From Zygnema cylindricum (taxonomy: Eukaryota > Streptophyta > Zygnematophyceae > Zygnematales > Zygnemataceae): 10,485 nucleotides of DNA. This document shows, in pieces, positions 1 to 9,700 of this stretch. The stretch spans positions 1 through 10,485 of the forward strand of contig JBBHKE010002963.1 in the NCBI GenBank assembly GCA_037447655.1, in the 5' to 3' direction. Below the pieces are notes generated by a model that did no database searches, was not told the origin of the DNA, and was given only the letters and a program-made list of their open reading frames with translations. How positions within the stretch are numbered: position 1 is the stretch's first letter; each line of letters starts with the position of its first letter. A program made the position numbers and the translations under genes.

Positions 1-161
1 ACCCTTACAGTAAAAGGACGCGACGTTGTACAAATTGTCAGATTTTGTACTTCTACCTATTTTAACGTGTATGTAATGACGACGAATCGTGTATAACTAA
101 ATCAACGTTATGGAGAAATTACAATCAAACATTTTTTTGAAAATGGGATTGATACACAAAT
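1..161. other. Intergenic, nothing recognised
   Basis: AT-rich sequence with no plausible reading frame, repeat or RNA that I can identify. Confidence 0.5.
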
Positions 162-236
162 TTGCATTAATGACACTAATTCATTATTAACACTAATAAT
201 TTCTATAGTCTAATAACGATTCACGGTGTACTGTAC
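162..236 (+). repeat. 70-bp dispersed repeat, copy 1
   Basis: It contains ACTAATAATTTCTATA followed by CTAATAACGATTCACGGTGTAC (210-231). It is repeated in direct orientation at 3250-3320. The last 27 bp (210-236) recur inverted at 3111-3137 with 26 of 27 matches. It may be the end of an old DNA element or a family of short dispersed repeats. Confidence 0.7.
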
Positions 237-559
237 TTGGAAGTTGATTCGGAGCATTCTGCGGAATCCGCACACGGAACAAAAATAGTACTGTCGTACG
301 AAATTACCGCTCTTTCCCAGTGAGGGCCATAACACATGTCCGAAAATTTTAAGAAAATGCTTTGCTATATACGTGCTTAACAATAGTAAGTGAGGACGTT
401 TTCTTGCATGTATTTTTGGTAAACGACATATTAGTGCGGCGTAGCATTTGACCCAAGGTGTTACCTTTGGTTTACCACATAGATGTCTCATTTGTACCGG
501 TTTTGACATTTTTACGAAATTTCGTTATTTTTAAAAAAAAATGAATTTTTCGTAAAATG
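237..559. other. Intergenic, nothing recognised
   Basis: A minus-strand frame of 99 codons (210-509) runs through this stretch. It has no recognisable domain and starts inside the 70-bp repeat, so I do not call it. No RNA gene or clear repeat seen. Confidence 0.5.
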
Positions 560-1140
560 CGTATACATTTCGTCCGGATAAAATGTACGGAAATTGCGTA
601 CAGATGCAGTGTACGGAAATTTCCAAAAAAGAGACGCGCGTGCGAAGACGGTCTCGTCCATAGTTGTCCAATTCGTACGGATTTCGACTTTTTTATGAAA
701 ACTGCTTAATATTCGTCGACTTCATACTTTAGGTAAATTCGTACAGTTTTTGTTGTACGAAAATGAACGGATATTTTTAAAAATATACGGAAAGTGTGAC
801 CAACAAAAAATCCTTAAAAAATCTGATAAAGAACAGAATATACGGAAATGTACAACATTATTCGGAATGTGTACCCTAAAACCTTAAAAGTACGGAAAAT
901 TTAAGGCAATTGTACTAAAAGTTGAGGGAACAAAAATGTACGGCCACTGTACGTAAATGTACGAACTATGTTAGGCAGCTGTCCTGAAGTATAAGGGAAT
1001 GTACGAAAATGTAGCCTAAAAACCGTAAAATAAATAGCTCCTAAAATGTACGGAAAAATATGGACACTATACGTAGATGTACGTAAAATGTAAGGCAGTT
1101 GTACTAATATATACAGAATGCACAAAAATGTACCCTAAAC
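560..1140 (+). repeat. Degenerate TACGGAA repeat field with ~120-bp tandem unit
   Basis: The motif TACGGAA recurs at about 587, 614, 782, 841, 891 and 1050, often as TGTACGGAAATG. From 903 a larger unit is visible. GGCCACTGTACGTAAATGTACG at 942 recurs as GGACACTATACGTAGATGTACG at 1062, and the TAGGCAGCTGT block at 972 recurs at 1092; both spacings are 120 bp. A third block, at 903, is offset by 69 bp, consistent with a 51-bp deletion. Ends near CCCTAAACACCG at about 1140. Confidence 0.65.
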
Positions 1141-2251
1141 ACCGCTACTGCTGTAGTATGAAGCCAAAGTCGGTAAACGCATTCTAAACTTTTGAATTTT
1201 GTTCCGTGCCCATGTATGTTATTTTTGGGGTGTTTCCTGCGTGCGTTGTATGCACATGATACATCTATGGTTTACCATCGCGTTTTTTAAGAAAGTCAGC
1301 CATTTTCTTCCATGTGAAGGCAAAAGTAAAGTATTCTATACCGCTAGAAAAGTACAAGTGAATCTATAGCGGTGCAATCATTGGGTCGTGAAAATATCGC
1401 GTTTCAAAAGGCACCTCTACAATAGGGCCGACCCCGATTTCATTTAAATGTGACGCTCGACGAACTGGTAGAAACAAAGGAATGACCCCATGTACTTGTA
1501 ACCTAGCGAACTCACTTTGTTTTTTAGAGGGGATCCGGCGGGACCCGGATTTCGAGTGTCTCTATGTGATTACTCGAAATTATTACCTAACTTTGTGACG
1601 CTTGTATACGTCGACAATGCGCATGACGGTTGTTAATGTGTTCGATCTGTCTTGTTTCACCGTATTTTTCAAAACTTTTTGAAGCGTCGCAACTCGCAAG
1701 ACACATCGTAATTTTTGAAACGATTTAGGCATTTTGGCATGTCGCATGTCATTGCGTGACATCGTAGACATACAGCCTTGCAGCCACGGCTGTACAACAT
1801 GCCTTTGCGTACATGACTTCGTAGATTTTTCACCTTCGCGGATTTTACATCTTTACGTGAAATGACACCACCATCGAGCGACCCTTTCAAAAAAAAAACG
1901 TACAAGATGCATGAAGACAAAAACGAACAACCCTGTACTTTTTTCCGTGGTAAAAAATATGAAAACTTTTCACACGTGACAATACGTTTTCCTATTTGTG
2001 AAAACAATTCTACTTTATTTAAAACACATCGCCGATGTGATTTATGCTAATTTTGAAGATGACGTGACAGTGGGTCGAAAAAACTCAAGATGACAAATAT
2101 TTGTACATCCTAAGGGTACGTCTCCATGTGTTAAAGTATCGACTTTATTTTGTCGTTTTCACCCAAAACGCAGTTTCGTACGAGATAAACTTTAGCAGTA
2201 AATAAAAATCAATTCTTGAAAAGTATAACAAACGTTAAGTCGATACTTTGA
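1141..2251. other. Intergenic, only small hairpins seen
   Basis: No convincing gene. Short perfect inverted repeats are TACAGCC/GGCTGTA (1771-1777 and 1788-1794) and CACATCG/CGATGTG (2025-2031 and 2033-2039). TGAC/GTCA-rich words are frequent. The minus-strand frames at 1583-1771 and 1669-2007 lack any recognisable domain. Confidence 0.5.
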
Positions 2252-2662
2252 ATGTACTTCATGTTTGTCGTCATGTTAACGAAATTTGGCGTTTTCTTTT
2301 TTTCGACCCCCGGGCTAGAGAATCCAGCCCGTCAAAAAACTTCATCAAAAATCACCTCACGAGGTGATTTCAGGGAAAGTACCGCCCAAACAACGAATGA
2401 AAAACGGTCCACTCCCGCGCCACACGAGTGGCAAAATTTTATGACGAGGGAGAGCACTCGTTATTTTTCTCCCTGCCGGTCACGTGCATGTACGGAAAAG
2501 ACGAGAATGTACGGAAAAAAACCTGCAGGGGTCTCGGACCTCCACTTTCATTCATGGGTCCTTTGTAGAATTTTGCGCCGTCGTCGCCTCTCCCCTCTCC
2601 CTCTCACACTATCAGTTTTATCTCTCACTTTTAAGAATGAGGCACGACAACACTGGTATTAA
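2252..2662. other. Intergenic stretch with clustered small inverted repeats
   Basis: A 136-codon plus frame is open here but shows no family resemblance. Visible structures are CGGGCT/AGCCCG (2311-2316 and 2326-2331), a near-perfect palindrome AAATCACCTC-AC-GAGGTGATTT (2349-2370), CGAGTG/CACTCG (2425-2430 and 2455-2460) and AGGGAGA/TCTCCCT (2447-2453 and 2468-2474). TACGGAAAA occurs twice at about 2490-2518. Confidence 0.45.
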
Positions 2663-3110
2663 ATGAAAGACATTTAAAAAATAATTATTTTGACTACCTT
2701 TTATGTATTTTATGGCAAGTCGAGTCAGAAAAGTCGGAAAAACGAAATCGAATAGCCATGGTAGAAAGTTCTTGAATTTTATGACGTCGACGTTGTCACA
2801 AGTGAGCAAGGCGTCACAATGTCACAAAACCCGAAACATTTGCCATGTCACAAAATTAGAAAAATCTAGACGTCTACAACCGTCCCTGTTTTTGTTGGAG
2901 TCACCGATTGTCGGAAGTTTCGTAGTCGTCTTCAACCGTCAAAAGCTGTACCTACGTCTACAGCCGTCACATTTCAAAGTTCCGATTTCATTTTCGCACA
3001 TAGGGACGCATTTCAAAGTAGTACGGAACGCTTCACTACAGTCCAAAAAGCTTTTTCAAAGTATCGCTTACATGGGGGTCGTACCCTAAGTTCGAGAATG
3101 ACGCAAAACT
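2663..3110. repeat. Intergenic with short dispersed words (CGTCTWCARCCGTC, TGTCACAA)
   Basis: CGTCTACAACCGTC at 2871-2884 recurs at 2927-2940 and 2955-2968 with one or two changes. TGTCACAA occurs at about 2794, 2820 and 2846, and CATTTCAAAGT occurs twice near 2970 and 3010. The 128-codon plus frame at 2703-3089 follows these repeats and has no recognisable domain. Confidence 0.45.
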
Positions 3111-3137
3111 GTACTGTACACCGTGAATCGTTATTAG
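3111..3137 (-). repeat. Inverted copy of the end of the 70-bp repeat
   Basis: GTACTGTACACCGTGAATCG and the following TTATTAG are the reverse complement of 210-236 with one mismatch. With 210-236 it frames a 2.9-kb interval, as terminal inverted repeats would, but I see no target duplication. Confidence 0.65.
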
Positions 3138-3249
3138 CCTTATGTACGCTATATCGGCACCCCAAAATTTTGACATTGATACCTTAAATATAATAAACTA
3201 CACTATTTAAGAAAGTGGACCATAATCTGCCACGTATCCTGTCACTAAA

Positions 3250-3320
3250 TTAGAATGAATGACGCTAATTTTTTCTTTACACTAATAATTTCTATACGCT
3301 AATAACGATTCAAGGTGTAC
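3250..3320 (+). repeat. 70-bp dispersed repeat, copy 2
   Basis: It aligns along its whole length with 162-231, including an exact ACACTAATAATTTCTATA and CTAATAACGATTCAAGGTGTAC with one change. It ends about 255 bp before the start codon, so it could lie in the upstream regulatory region. Confidence 0.7.
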
Positions 3321-3420
3321 CTGCGCGCAGCAAAAATCGTCTCTGCGATTAGCAATTCCCTAGTTTTATGGACATGGAATATTTGATTATTTGAATTCCT
3401 CATTGAATTTCTATTCGCCT

Positions 3421-3575
3421 GTTGACGTACTGTATCTTAGGAACCCTAAATCGCCCTCCATTGCTGACTTCCCTATTTGCCGATCCGCTTAAGGCATAAC
3501 CACACGGTTCGTACCATTCGTACCAACCGTATTTTCCGTACCAATTGTACTGTCTGTACGGCCCTTTCTGTCGCC
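3421..3575 (+). promoter_or_regulatory. Presumed proximal promoter and 5' leader
   Basis: A telo-box-type motif AACCCTAAA lies at 3442-3450, about 130 bp before the ATG, and a TGACGT (bZIP-type) core lies at 3423-3428. Telo-boxes near the transcription start are a known feature of many plant housekeeping genes. The sequence at 3509-3560 repeats CGTACC/CCGTACC about every 10 bp. No clear TATA box was seen and the transcription start is unknown. Confidence 0.4.
3442..3450 (+). promoter_or_regulatory. Telo-box-like motif
   Basis: The motif is AACCCTAAA, matching the plant telo-box core. Its position upstream of the first coding exon is plausible for a promoter element. Similar motifs elsewhere in the window (3966-3984, 4671-4682, 5179-5198) lie in introns, so motif presence alone proves little. 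Confidence 0.35.
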
Positions 3576-3706
3576 ATGTTCACCTCTTGGATGGGAGGCT
3601 CGTCAGGACCGTCCCTCCAAAATTCGGGAATGCTTTCCAGGGAACAGTTGCTGCTTTTATTTCGCGAAAATTCTGCGTTGCTGGACCTCCCTGGTACGAA
3701 TCGTAC
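3511..3706. repeat. Inverted repeat bracketing exon 1
   Basis: The left arm 3511-3525 (GTACCATTCGTACCA) and right arm 3692-3706 (TGGTACGAATCGTAC) are complementary at 14 of 15 positions. The right arm contains the exon 1 donor (GT at 3694). Looser similarity continues outside the arms. Confidence 0.7.
3576..3693 (+). CDS. Exon 1 (residues 1-39 plus one base)
   Basis: Exon 1 begins at the ATG at 3576-3578, with G at -3. A second in-frame ATG at 3591 could be the real start; it would drop five residues. The first 19 residues are Gly/Ser-rich and look poorly conserved. They are followed by SREQLLLLF and an acidic/hydrophobic helix ending LLDLP. The exon ends CCTG before intron GTACGA (donor at 3694), leaving one base that joins exon 2 to make Glu40. 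This donor is the least consensus-like of the set. If the exon is not spliced the frame continues to 3764, so the boundary is set by the donor and by agreement with the family, not by a stop codon. Confidence 0.8.
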
Positions 3707-6700
3707 ATTCCGTACAACCACGTTGCCATATTTTGTCCGTCACAAAGTCATACAATCTGGATGAACTAAACACAAGTTTTCATTTTGTGTGGACGTCATG
3801 TCGCATGATCATGACTGTACTTTTTGTACATGTGACTTGGCTGGCACGTTTTTTTACCAAGTAATGGATGGATTCTGGCATATATGAGAAAGACAAATGA
3901 ATATCTAGACATATTGAGTAGTTGGCGTAATTGGCTCAAGGAAGCGAAACCTACAAAACGTGAATAACCCTAAGAAACCCTAAATTTTGAGGTCAGGATC
4001 ATAATGAGGTCACTGTTGTTTATGTTACTTTCAATGCCTTTTTAACTGCAAACAGTTTCATTGTTATACACATAAATTGACTAAGGCATTGAAAGAAACC
4101 TTGAAAAAAACGTTGAAAAAAGCATTAAGGCAACATTAACACAGAATAAATAAGTTGATACCGACATTGAGGCTGAATAATCCATTTATATTGACATTGG
4201 TACTGTCATAGGCATTGGAAAAAAAACTTGCATCGAGAAACGTGTCGACGTTGATATGTGTGTCGACATTAAAGTAGCTTTGATGTCATCATTCACCTAA
4301 ATAAGACATTGAGGTTGACATAGGCAGTGGCATTGGCATTGAAATACGTCAAGTTCTACGCCATTGTCGATGAATTTTCCAATGTTACTATCAACGTCAA
4401 CGTCAATGTCAATGTCGAAGTCTATGACAATAGCATTTTCAGTGTCAATGTCTATGTCTATGTCTATGTCAATGTTAAAGGCATGTGGAATTTCACGTCA
4501 ATGTCAATGTCAACATCAATGTCAACAAAAATGTCGATGTCAATATAATGTCAATGTCAATATAGATGTCAAGTTCATTATCAAAGTCATTTGTCGATGT
4601 CGATGTCCACTCGATGTTGATGTCAATGTCAATTTCAATGTCAGGGTCAATGGTAACCTTTGTGTAGGTTTCTTTAGGGTTTTGTATTTATTGGTAAATT
4701 GCAGAGCTGTAGTCTACCTGCGTTTTCTAATTTTTGATTTTCAATTCATTCGCAATGGAGGGTTTCAGAAACAAAGGAGCGAGTCAAAGCAGGAGTAAAA
4801 GCTGGGAAGGTAAGAAAACTGATTTAATTTATTCAAAAGTGACTGTGTTACTTTAAATTTTCTGATAGGAAAAAATGTACTTGTTTATGTCTCTTAAAGT
4901 CATGCCATAACATACATATCCACCTTAATACAAGATTATCAGCAGAATCTTTAATTTCCTTTATGGCAACATTTTTTTTTCTGTTTGATTTATTCTATGT
5001 TGAATTCACCCTATAAATGGTTCACCATACTTGTGCATTCCATTAAACCCTTCATAATCCACACTAATTACGGCGTTCCTTGGAAGAAGATGGTGGAAAT
5101 CACATTACCACCTATGGTTCTTGAATCGTAAAAATGTGAAATATTATCCACACTAACTATGATATTTCTTGGGAAAAAAACCCTAAAAAACCCTAAAAGA
5201 CCCCTGGGAAAAAAAACAATGGGAACTACAGTACCCCTTGTGGTGTTTGAATCAAAAAAATGTGAAAAGTGGTTTTAGTATTGTAAGAATGTGAAAAAGT
5301 ATCCAGGTTAAATTACGGTGTTATTTGGTAAAAGGGAGTTTAGGGGGAACGACACTCCCACCTGTGGGTTTTTTTTTTGTAAAAATGGGAAAAAAATGGG
5401 AAAAAAAAATCCACCCTAACTGGGAAGATTTTTGAAAGATGAAAAGTGGTAGAAACGTGAAAAACTATCCACAATAATTATGGTGGTCCTTGAAAACGAA
5501 AGGGGTAAAAATGTCTCCACTCTAATTTTAGAGTGGAAAATTTGCAGGAGGCAGCCGAAATTACGACAGAGATTCAGGAGGAGCTGCTGCAGTCCATGGG
5601 CGTAGGTAGGAGGGAGAAGGAAAAAAAAGGAATAAAAAATGAAGAAGATATATATATATATAATAGTGGGAGCAGGAGAGTGAGGGGGAGTGGCGAGAGT
5701 CCATGTATATATATATATATTTATATATATATATATATTTGTGTGTGTATACATATATACTTATATATATGCGTATGTATATATGTATTTTTGTATATCT
5801 ATCATTATGCTCCAAAGTCCTCTGGCACCTGGGCGACCAAGTGAAAAGAGCATGACAAGTAAGAGAAAAAACTTTTTGTTTACAATATTTGTTAGTTGTG
5901 TATGGAAGATTGCACACTGTGCACTCTTCACCCGCCCTTCACAACTGTGCAGAACACACATAGGTGCACACCCATGCCTACACTCACTCGCACCTTTTCA
6001 TTGTCTCTCTGTACACACTGCATCTCTCTGCATCTATTTACTAGTGTTGCTCATTGGCTGGTGAGTCACAACCGATATCTCGACTAATGATAGTATCGAT
6101 TTTTTATCAGTCCCCTTATCCGATATTATCGGGTGTTGACCGTCAATTAATTATCAGCGGTATGGTTGCCGGCAATTGATAGTTATCCGTACTGTTGTAC
6201 TGTTGTCTTATGCAGAGTACATTACTTCAGTACAAAAGCACTAATTTCAAAAGAAGTAAGCCTCCCACCATTAGATTCACGTAAACAGGACCACGAGATT
6301 ACCAAAAAACGTACTTTTCAATAAGTCAGGAATTAATACCATACAGAGAGGCGGTTTCACACTCTAAAAACACATTTTTGTTCATTTGTGCGATCTTAAG
6401 GAATGTGATTACAGCTCATCCTGTAGAATGTTTTTTGGGCGTGGAAAATCTTAGTATATTAATTATTGAATACCCATGTTTCCAACCAAAACCTTGCCTG
6501 CTCAGAAATCTCACGGATATTAGTTTCTGGGCTCATTTTGTTGTGGGAAGCGAGTTGTTAAAGCATATATCATGAAAAATATTATCGTTTGACCGATATT
6601 GTGTATTGCGATATATCGTCAATATGTCAGCTAGCGATGTATCGGCCTATATATCGATTATCGACAGAGGTCGCAATCGGGTACCCGAATCCGTACCCGA

Positions 6701-9700
6701 TCCGACCCCCGGCCGCGTCAGATCCGGAACGGATTCGGGTGCCAAATTTTGGAGGCCGGTCGGATTTGGCTGGGTGATACAGAAAAAAAAAACAAATTCG
6801 GGTACGGCCGGGTAAGCAAAAAAAATAAATATTGAAGGTTTCGTGGGTACGTACCACTACAGTACAGTACTGTACTGTAGTGTCCATTCTATCCAACATT
6901 ATCGTAATTTGTACTTTTGGTATCGTGGAAGAAAACGAGGGTACGATTAGCGATGTAATTTTGTACTTTGGTGTAGTGCAGTTCATGAGAAATAGAGTTT
7001 AGTTTTAAATGCAGCGTGTGGGTGCAGGTAACGTTAGGAGCGTAATAACCGGACGGATTTGGGTTCAGATTTAAAATCTTCGGTTGATTTGAAATTTTGA
7101 CTTTTGCGACTTCTTATTATCGATAGGTCCAAAGTAACTAATTATCGGTTATGGATAAATGGTTACTGGTGAGCAACACTACTATTTACGCACTGCACTC
7201 TATTTCCACACTGGACCCTATATCTGCACTGGACTCTATTTACTTATTACACTCTATTTCCACACTGCACTCTATATTCACTCTGTGCCCAGGACCACCC
7301 ATTTGCACACTTTAGACTTCTGTGCATTCTGGACCTAGTACCAAATGCGTACATTTCACACAGCACACATAGGACTAAATAGGACATTGCACAATCTTCA
7401 CAATGTTTGCACTTTAAACAAAGGACCAAACACGCAAACTTCACAATACGGGCAATGAAAGCACAGGACCACAAATGCACATTCTCCTTATCGTTCTCCT
7501 TCTGTCTCCCTCTCCTTTTCCTTCTCCTTCTCCCTCTCCTTCTCCTTCTTCTTCTCCTCTTCCTTCTCCTTCTCCTTCTCTTCCTTCTCCTTCTCCTTCT
7601 CTTCTCCTTCTCCTCTTCCTTCTCCTCCTCCTTCTCCTCTTCCTTCTCGTTCTCCTTCTCCTCTTCCTTCGCCTCCTCCTCCTCTTCCTTCTCCTCCTCC
7701 TTCTCCTCTTCCTTCTTCTCCTCCTTCGCTCTTTCTGCACTCTAGTAGAGAGGAACATTGTATTGCAAATAATTCGTGATGGGAAAACCATCTGGATGCA
7801 AAACATAATTGGAAGGAAAAAAACGTTGATGACTATTAAAGGCTAGAGATGAACATTTCTACATTTCCCTTTGCACCACAATTCAAATCTACGGAAACAA
7901 TTGGAAACGCTATAAGTGGTTTTCCCATATTATATGCGTGTCATACGGTATAATACGTTACAATTCGGGTACAGTAGAGGCTAACCACATATAGTTTCAA
8001 TTGTTTTCGCACTTTGAAACTATGCTTCGCAAACAAGACATTGCTATTACTATTGATTAATATTAATTGTTATAATTATAATTATTATTATTTTTGTTAT
8101 TATGATTACTACTATTCACATACTATAGACATTACTGTTACTATTGATTAACATTAATTGTCACCATTATTATTATTATTATTATTTTTACTATTCACAA
8201 ATAGACATTACTATTCATTATTGTTATTATTATTACAATTCACATACTGTATAGACACCACTATTACTATTGATTACATTAATTGCTGCTATTAGTATTA
8301 TTATTTTACAATTCACATACTGTTTACAATTGTTTAGTATGAGACCCTGTAAGAATTGAAAAAAAGCTTCATACGATTACAAACTGTACAGTCATAATTT
8401 TGTTCTATGGACGAAAGAGATAGACGTAGGGAGAGAAAGTAGGGAAGAGAGAGAATGAGGGAGAGGGAATGGGGGAGAGAGAAAGAGAGAGAGAATGAGG
8501 GAGAGAGAGAATGATGGAGAGAGAATGAGGGAGAGAGAATGAGGGGGAGAGAGAATGAGGGAGAGAGAGATTGAGGGGGAGAGAAAGAGGGAGGGGATGA
8601 GGGGGTGAGGGAAAGAGGGAGAGAGAGAAAGGGAAACAGAAAAAGAGGGAGAGAGAAAGAGATAGAGAAAAAGAGGGAGAGAGAAATAGGGGAGAGAAAA
8701 AGTGGAAGTGAGAGAAAAAGGGAGGGAGCGAAGGGCGAGGGCGGGGGAGTGGTAGAGACAGAAAGAGGGAGAGGTAGAAAGAGGGAGAGAAAGAGAAACA
8801 GAAACAGGGAGGGAGGGTGGCGAGGAGGGAGGGAGGGACAGGCAGCGAGTGTGATAAAGGGGAGAGAGGGAAAGAGAGAGAGACAGAAAGAGGGCGAGGG
8901 AGAAAGAGGGTGAGAGAGAAAGAGGGAGAGTGAGAGCGCGAGAGAAAGAGGGAGAGAGTGAAATTGGGGGAGAGAGAAAACAGGGGAGAGTGAGAACAGC
9001 GGAAAGTGAGAACAGTGGAGGAGAGAGTGAAAAAGGGAGAGAGAGAAAGAGGTAGAGTGAGAAAGAGGGAGAGAGTAAGATTTTTACATTATGGAAATTG
9101 CACCATTTTGTGCACTCTCTGCACACTATTTTGCTGCCATACTTATTTTTTATTTGAGCTTACCTCTTTCTCTCTCGTGTTTCCTCCCTCTCCTCCCTCT
9201 CCTTTTCGCCTCACCTCTCTCTGTCTATATTTATTCATCTCCTCTCTCTCATTTTTGCCTCTTCTCTCCTCCCCCTTTCTTTGCCTACCTGTTCCCTGCT
9301 CTTCTCCTTCCCTCTCTCCCTCTCTCCCTCACTCCCTCACTCCCTCTCTCCCTTTCCCACTCTTCCTCCTTTCCCGCACTTTCAAGCAATCAAAGTCTCT
9401 TCATTTTTTTATTTATTTTTCTTTAAACCAAAATATTACAAATTGTTTTTTTCTTTTTCTTCAACCGAAATTGTTCCTTTTCCTTTAAACCGAAGTATTA
9501 CCAATTGCTTTTTGTTTTTCTTTTTAACTCAAGTATCACCAATTGTTTTTTTTTTTTTTTTTTTTAACCAAAATATTTCCCTTTTTTTTTTTTTTTTTTT
9601 TTTTAAACCAAATTTTTATCCTTTTTTTTTTTAACCATAGTACAAATTGTTTGTTTGTTTGTTTTTTTTTTTTTTTGTTTTTTTTTCCCAGAGCCCAAAT

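Larger units (their letters stand above)
6042..7181. mobile_element. Non-autonomous hAT-like DNA transposon, 1140 bp, complete
   Basis: The ends are perfect 12-bp terminal inverted repeats, TAGTGTTGCTCA (6042-6053) and TGAGCAACACTA (7170-7181). They are flanked by a perfect 8-bp target duplication CTATTTAC (6034-6041 and 7182-7189). An 8-bp duplication and a TAGTGTTG-type terminus are hallmarks of the hAT superfamily. Beneath the termini are repeated CCGATA/TATCGG words (AACCGATATC near 6070, ATTATCGGTTATGG near 7141) that could serve as subterminal transposase sites. No long reading frame or transposase motif is present, so it must have relied on a partner in trans. The intact ends and duplication suggest a fairly recent insertion into intron 3. 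Its orientation cannot be assigned. Confidence 0.93.

Noticed and set aside
2252-2662. 136-codon plus-strand frame, and the 128-codon frame at 2703-3089
   Set aside because: No recognisable domain, unusual composition, and short inverted or repeated words explain much of the sequence. No splice or start context supports them.
162-3320. LTR retrotransposon suggested by the direct 70-bp repeats
   Set aside because: No TG...CA ends, primer-binding site, polypurine tract or reverse transcriptase frame between them.
4755-4809. Start codon in good context leading to the strong donor at 4810 (reads MEGFRNKGASQ and on)
   Set aside because: It uses a different frame from ETKERVKAGVKAGK, which joins exons 1 and 3 in phase and fits the family. 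I first considered it as a separate gene start.
3966-5198. Interstitial telomere array
   Set aside because: Only isolated one- or two-unit CCCTAAA words occur; there is no sustained array.
5532-5605. Longer exon 3 from the TTTTAG acceptor
   Set aside because: It adds 16 nt and breaks the frame between Lys53 and Glu54.
6042-7181. Autonomous transposase gene in the hAT element
   Set aside because: The longest frames are about 119 codons or fewer and show no hAT dimerisation or catalytic motifs.
7407-7846. Leu/Ser/Phe and Arg-rich frames over the CTTCTC tract
   Set aside because: Low-complexity artefacts of the pyrimidine tract.
8392-9126. 244-codon Ser/Leu/Pro frame on the minus strand
   Set aside because: It is the translation of the GA/CT tract; a purine tract of this kind rarely contains stop codons.
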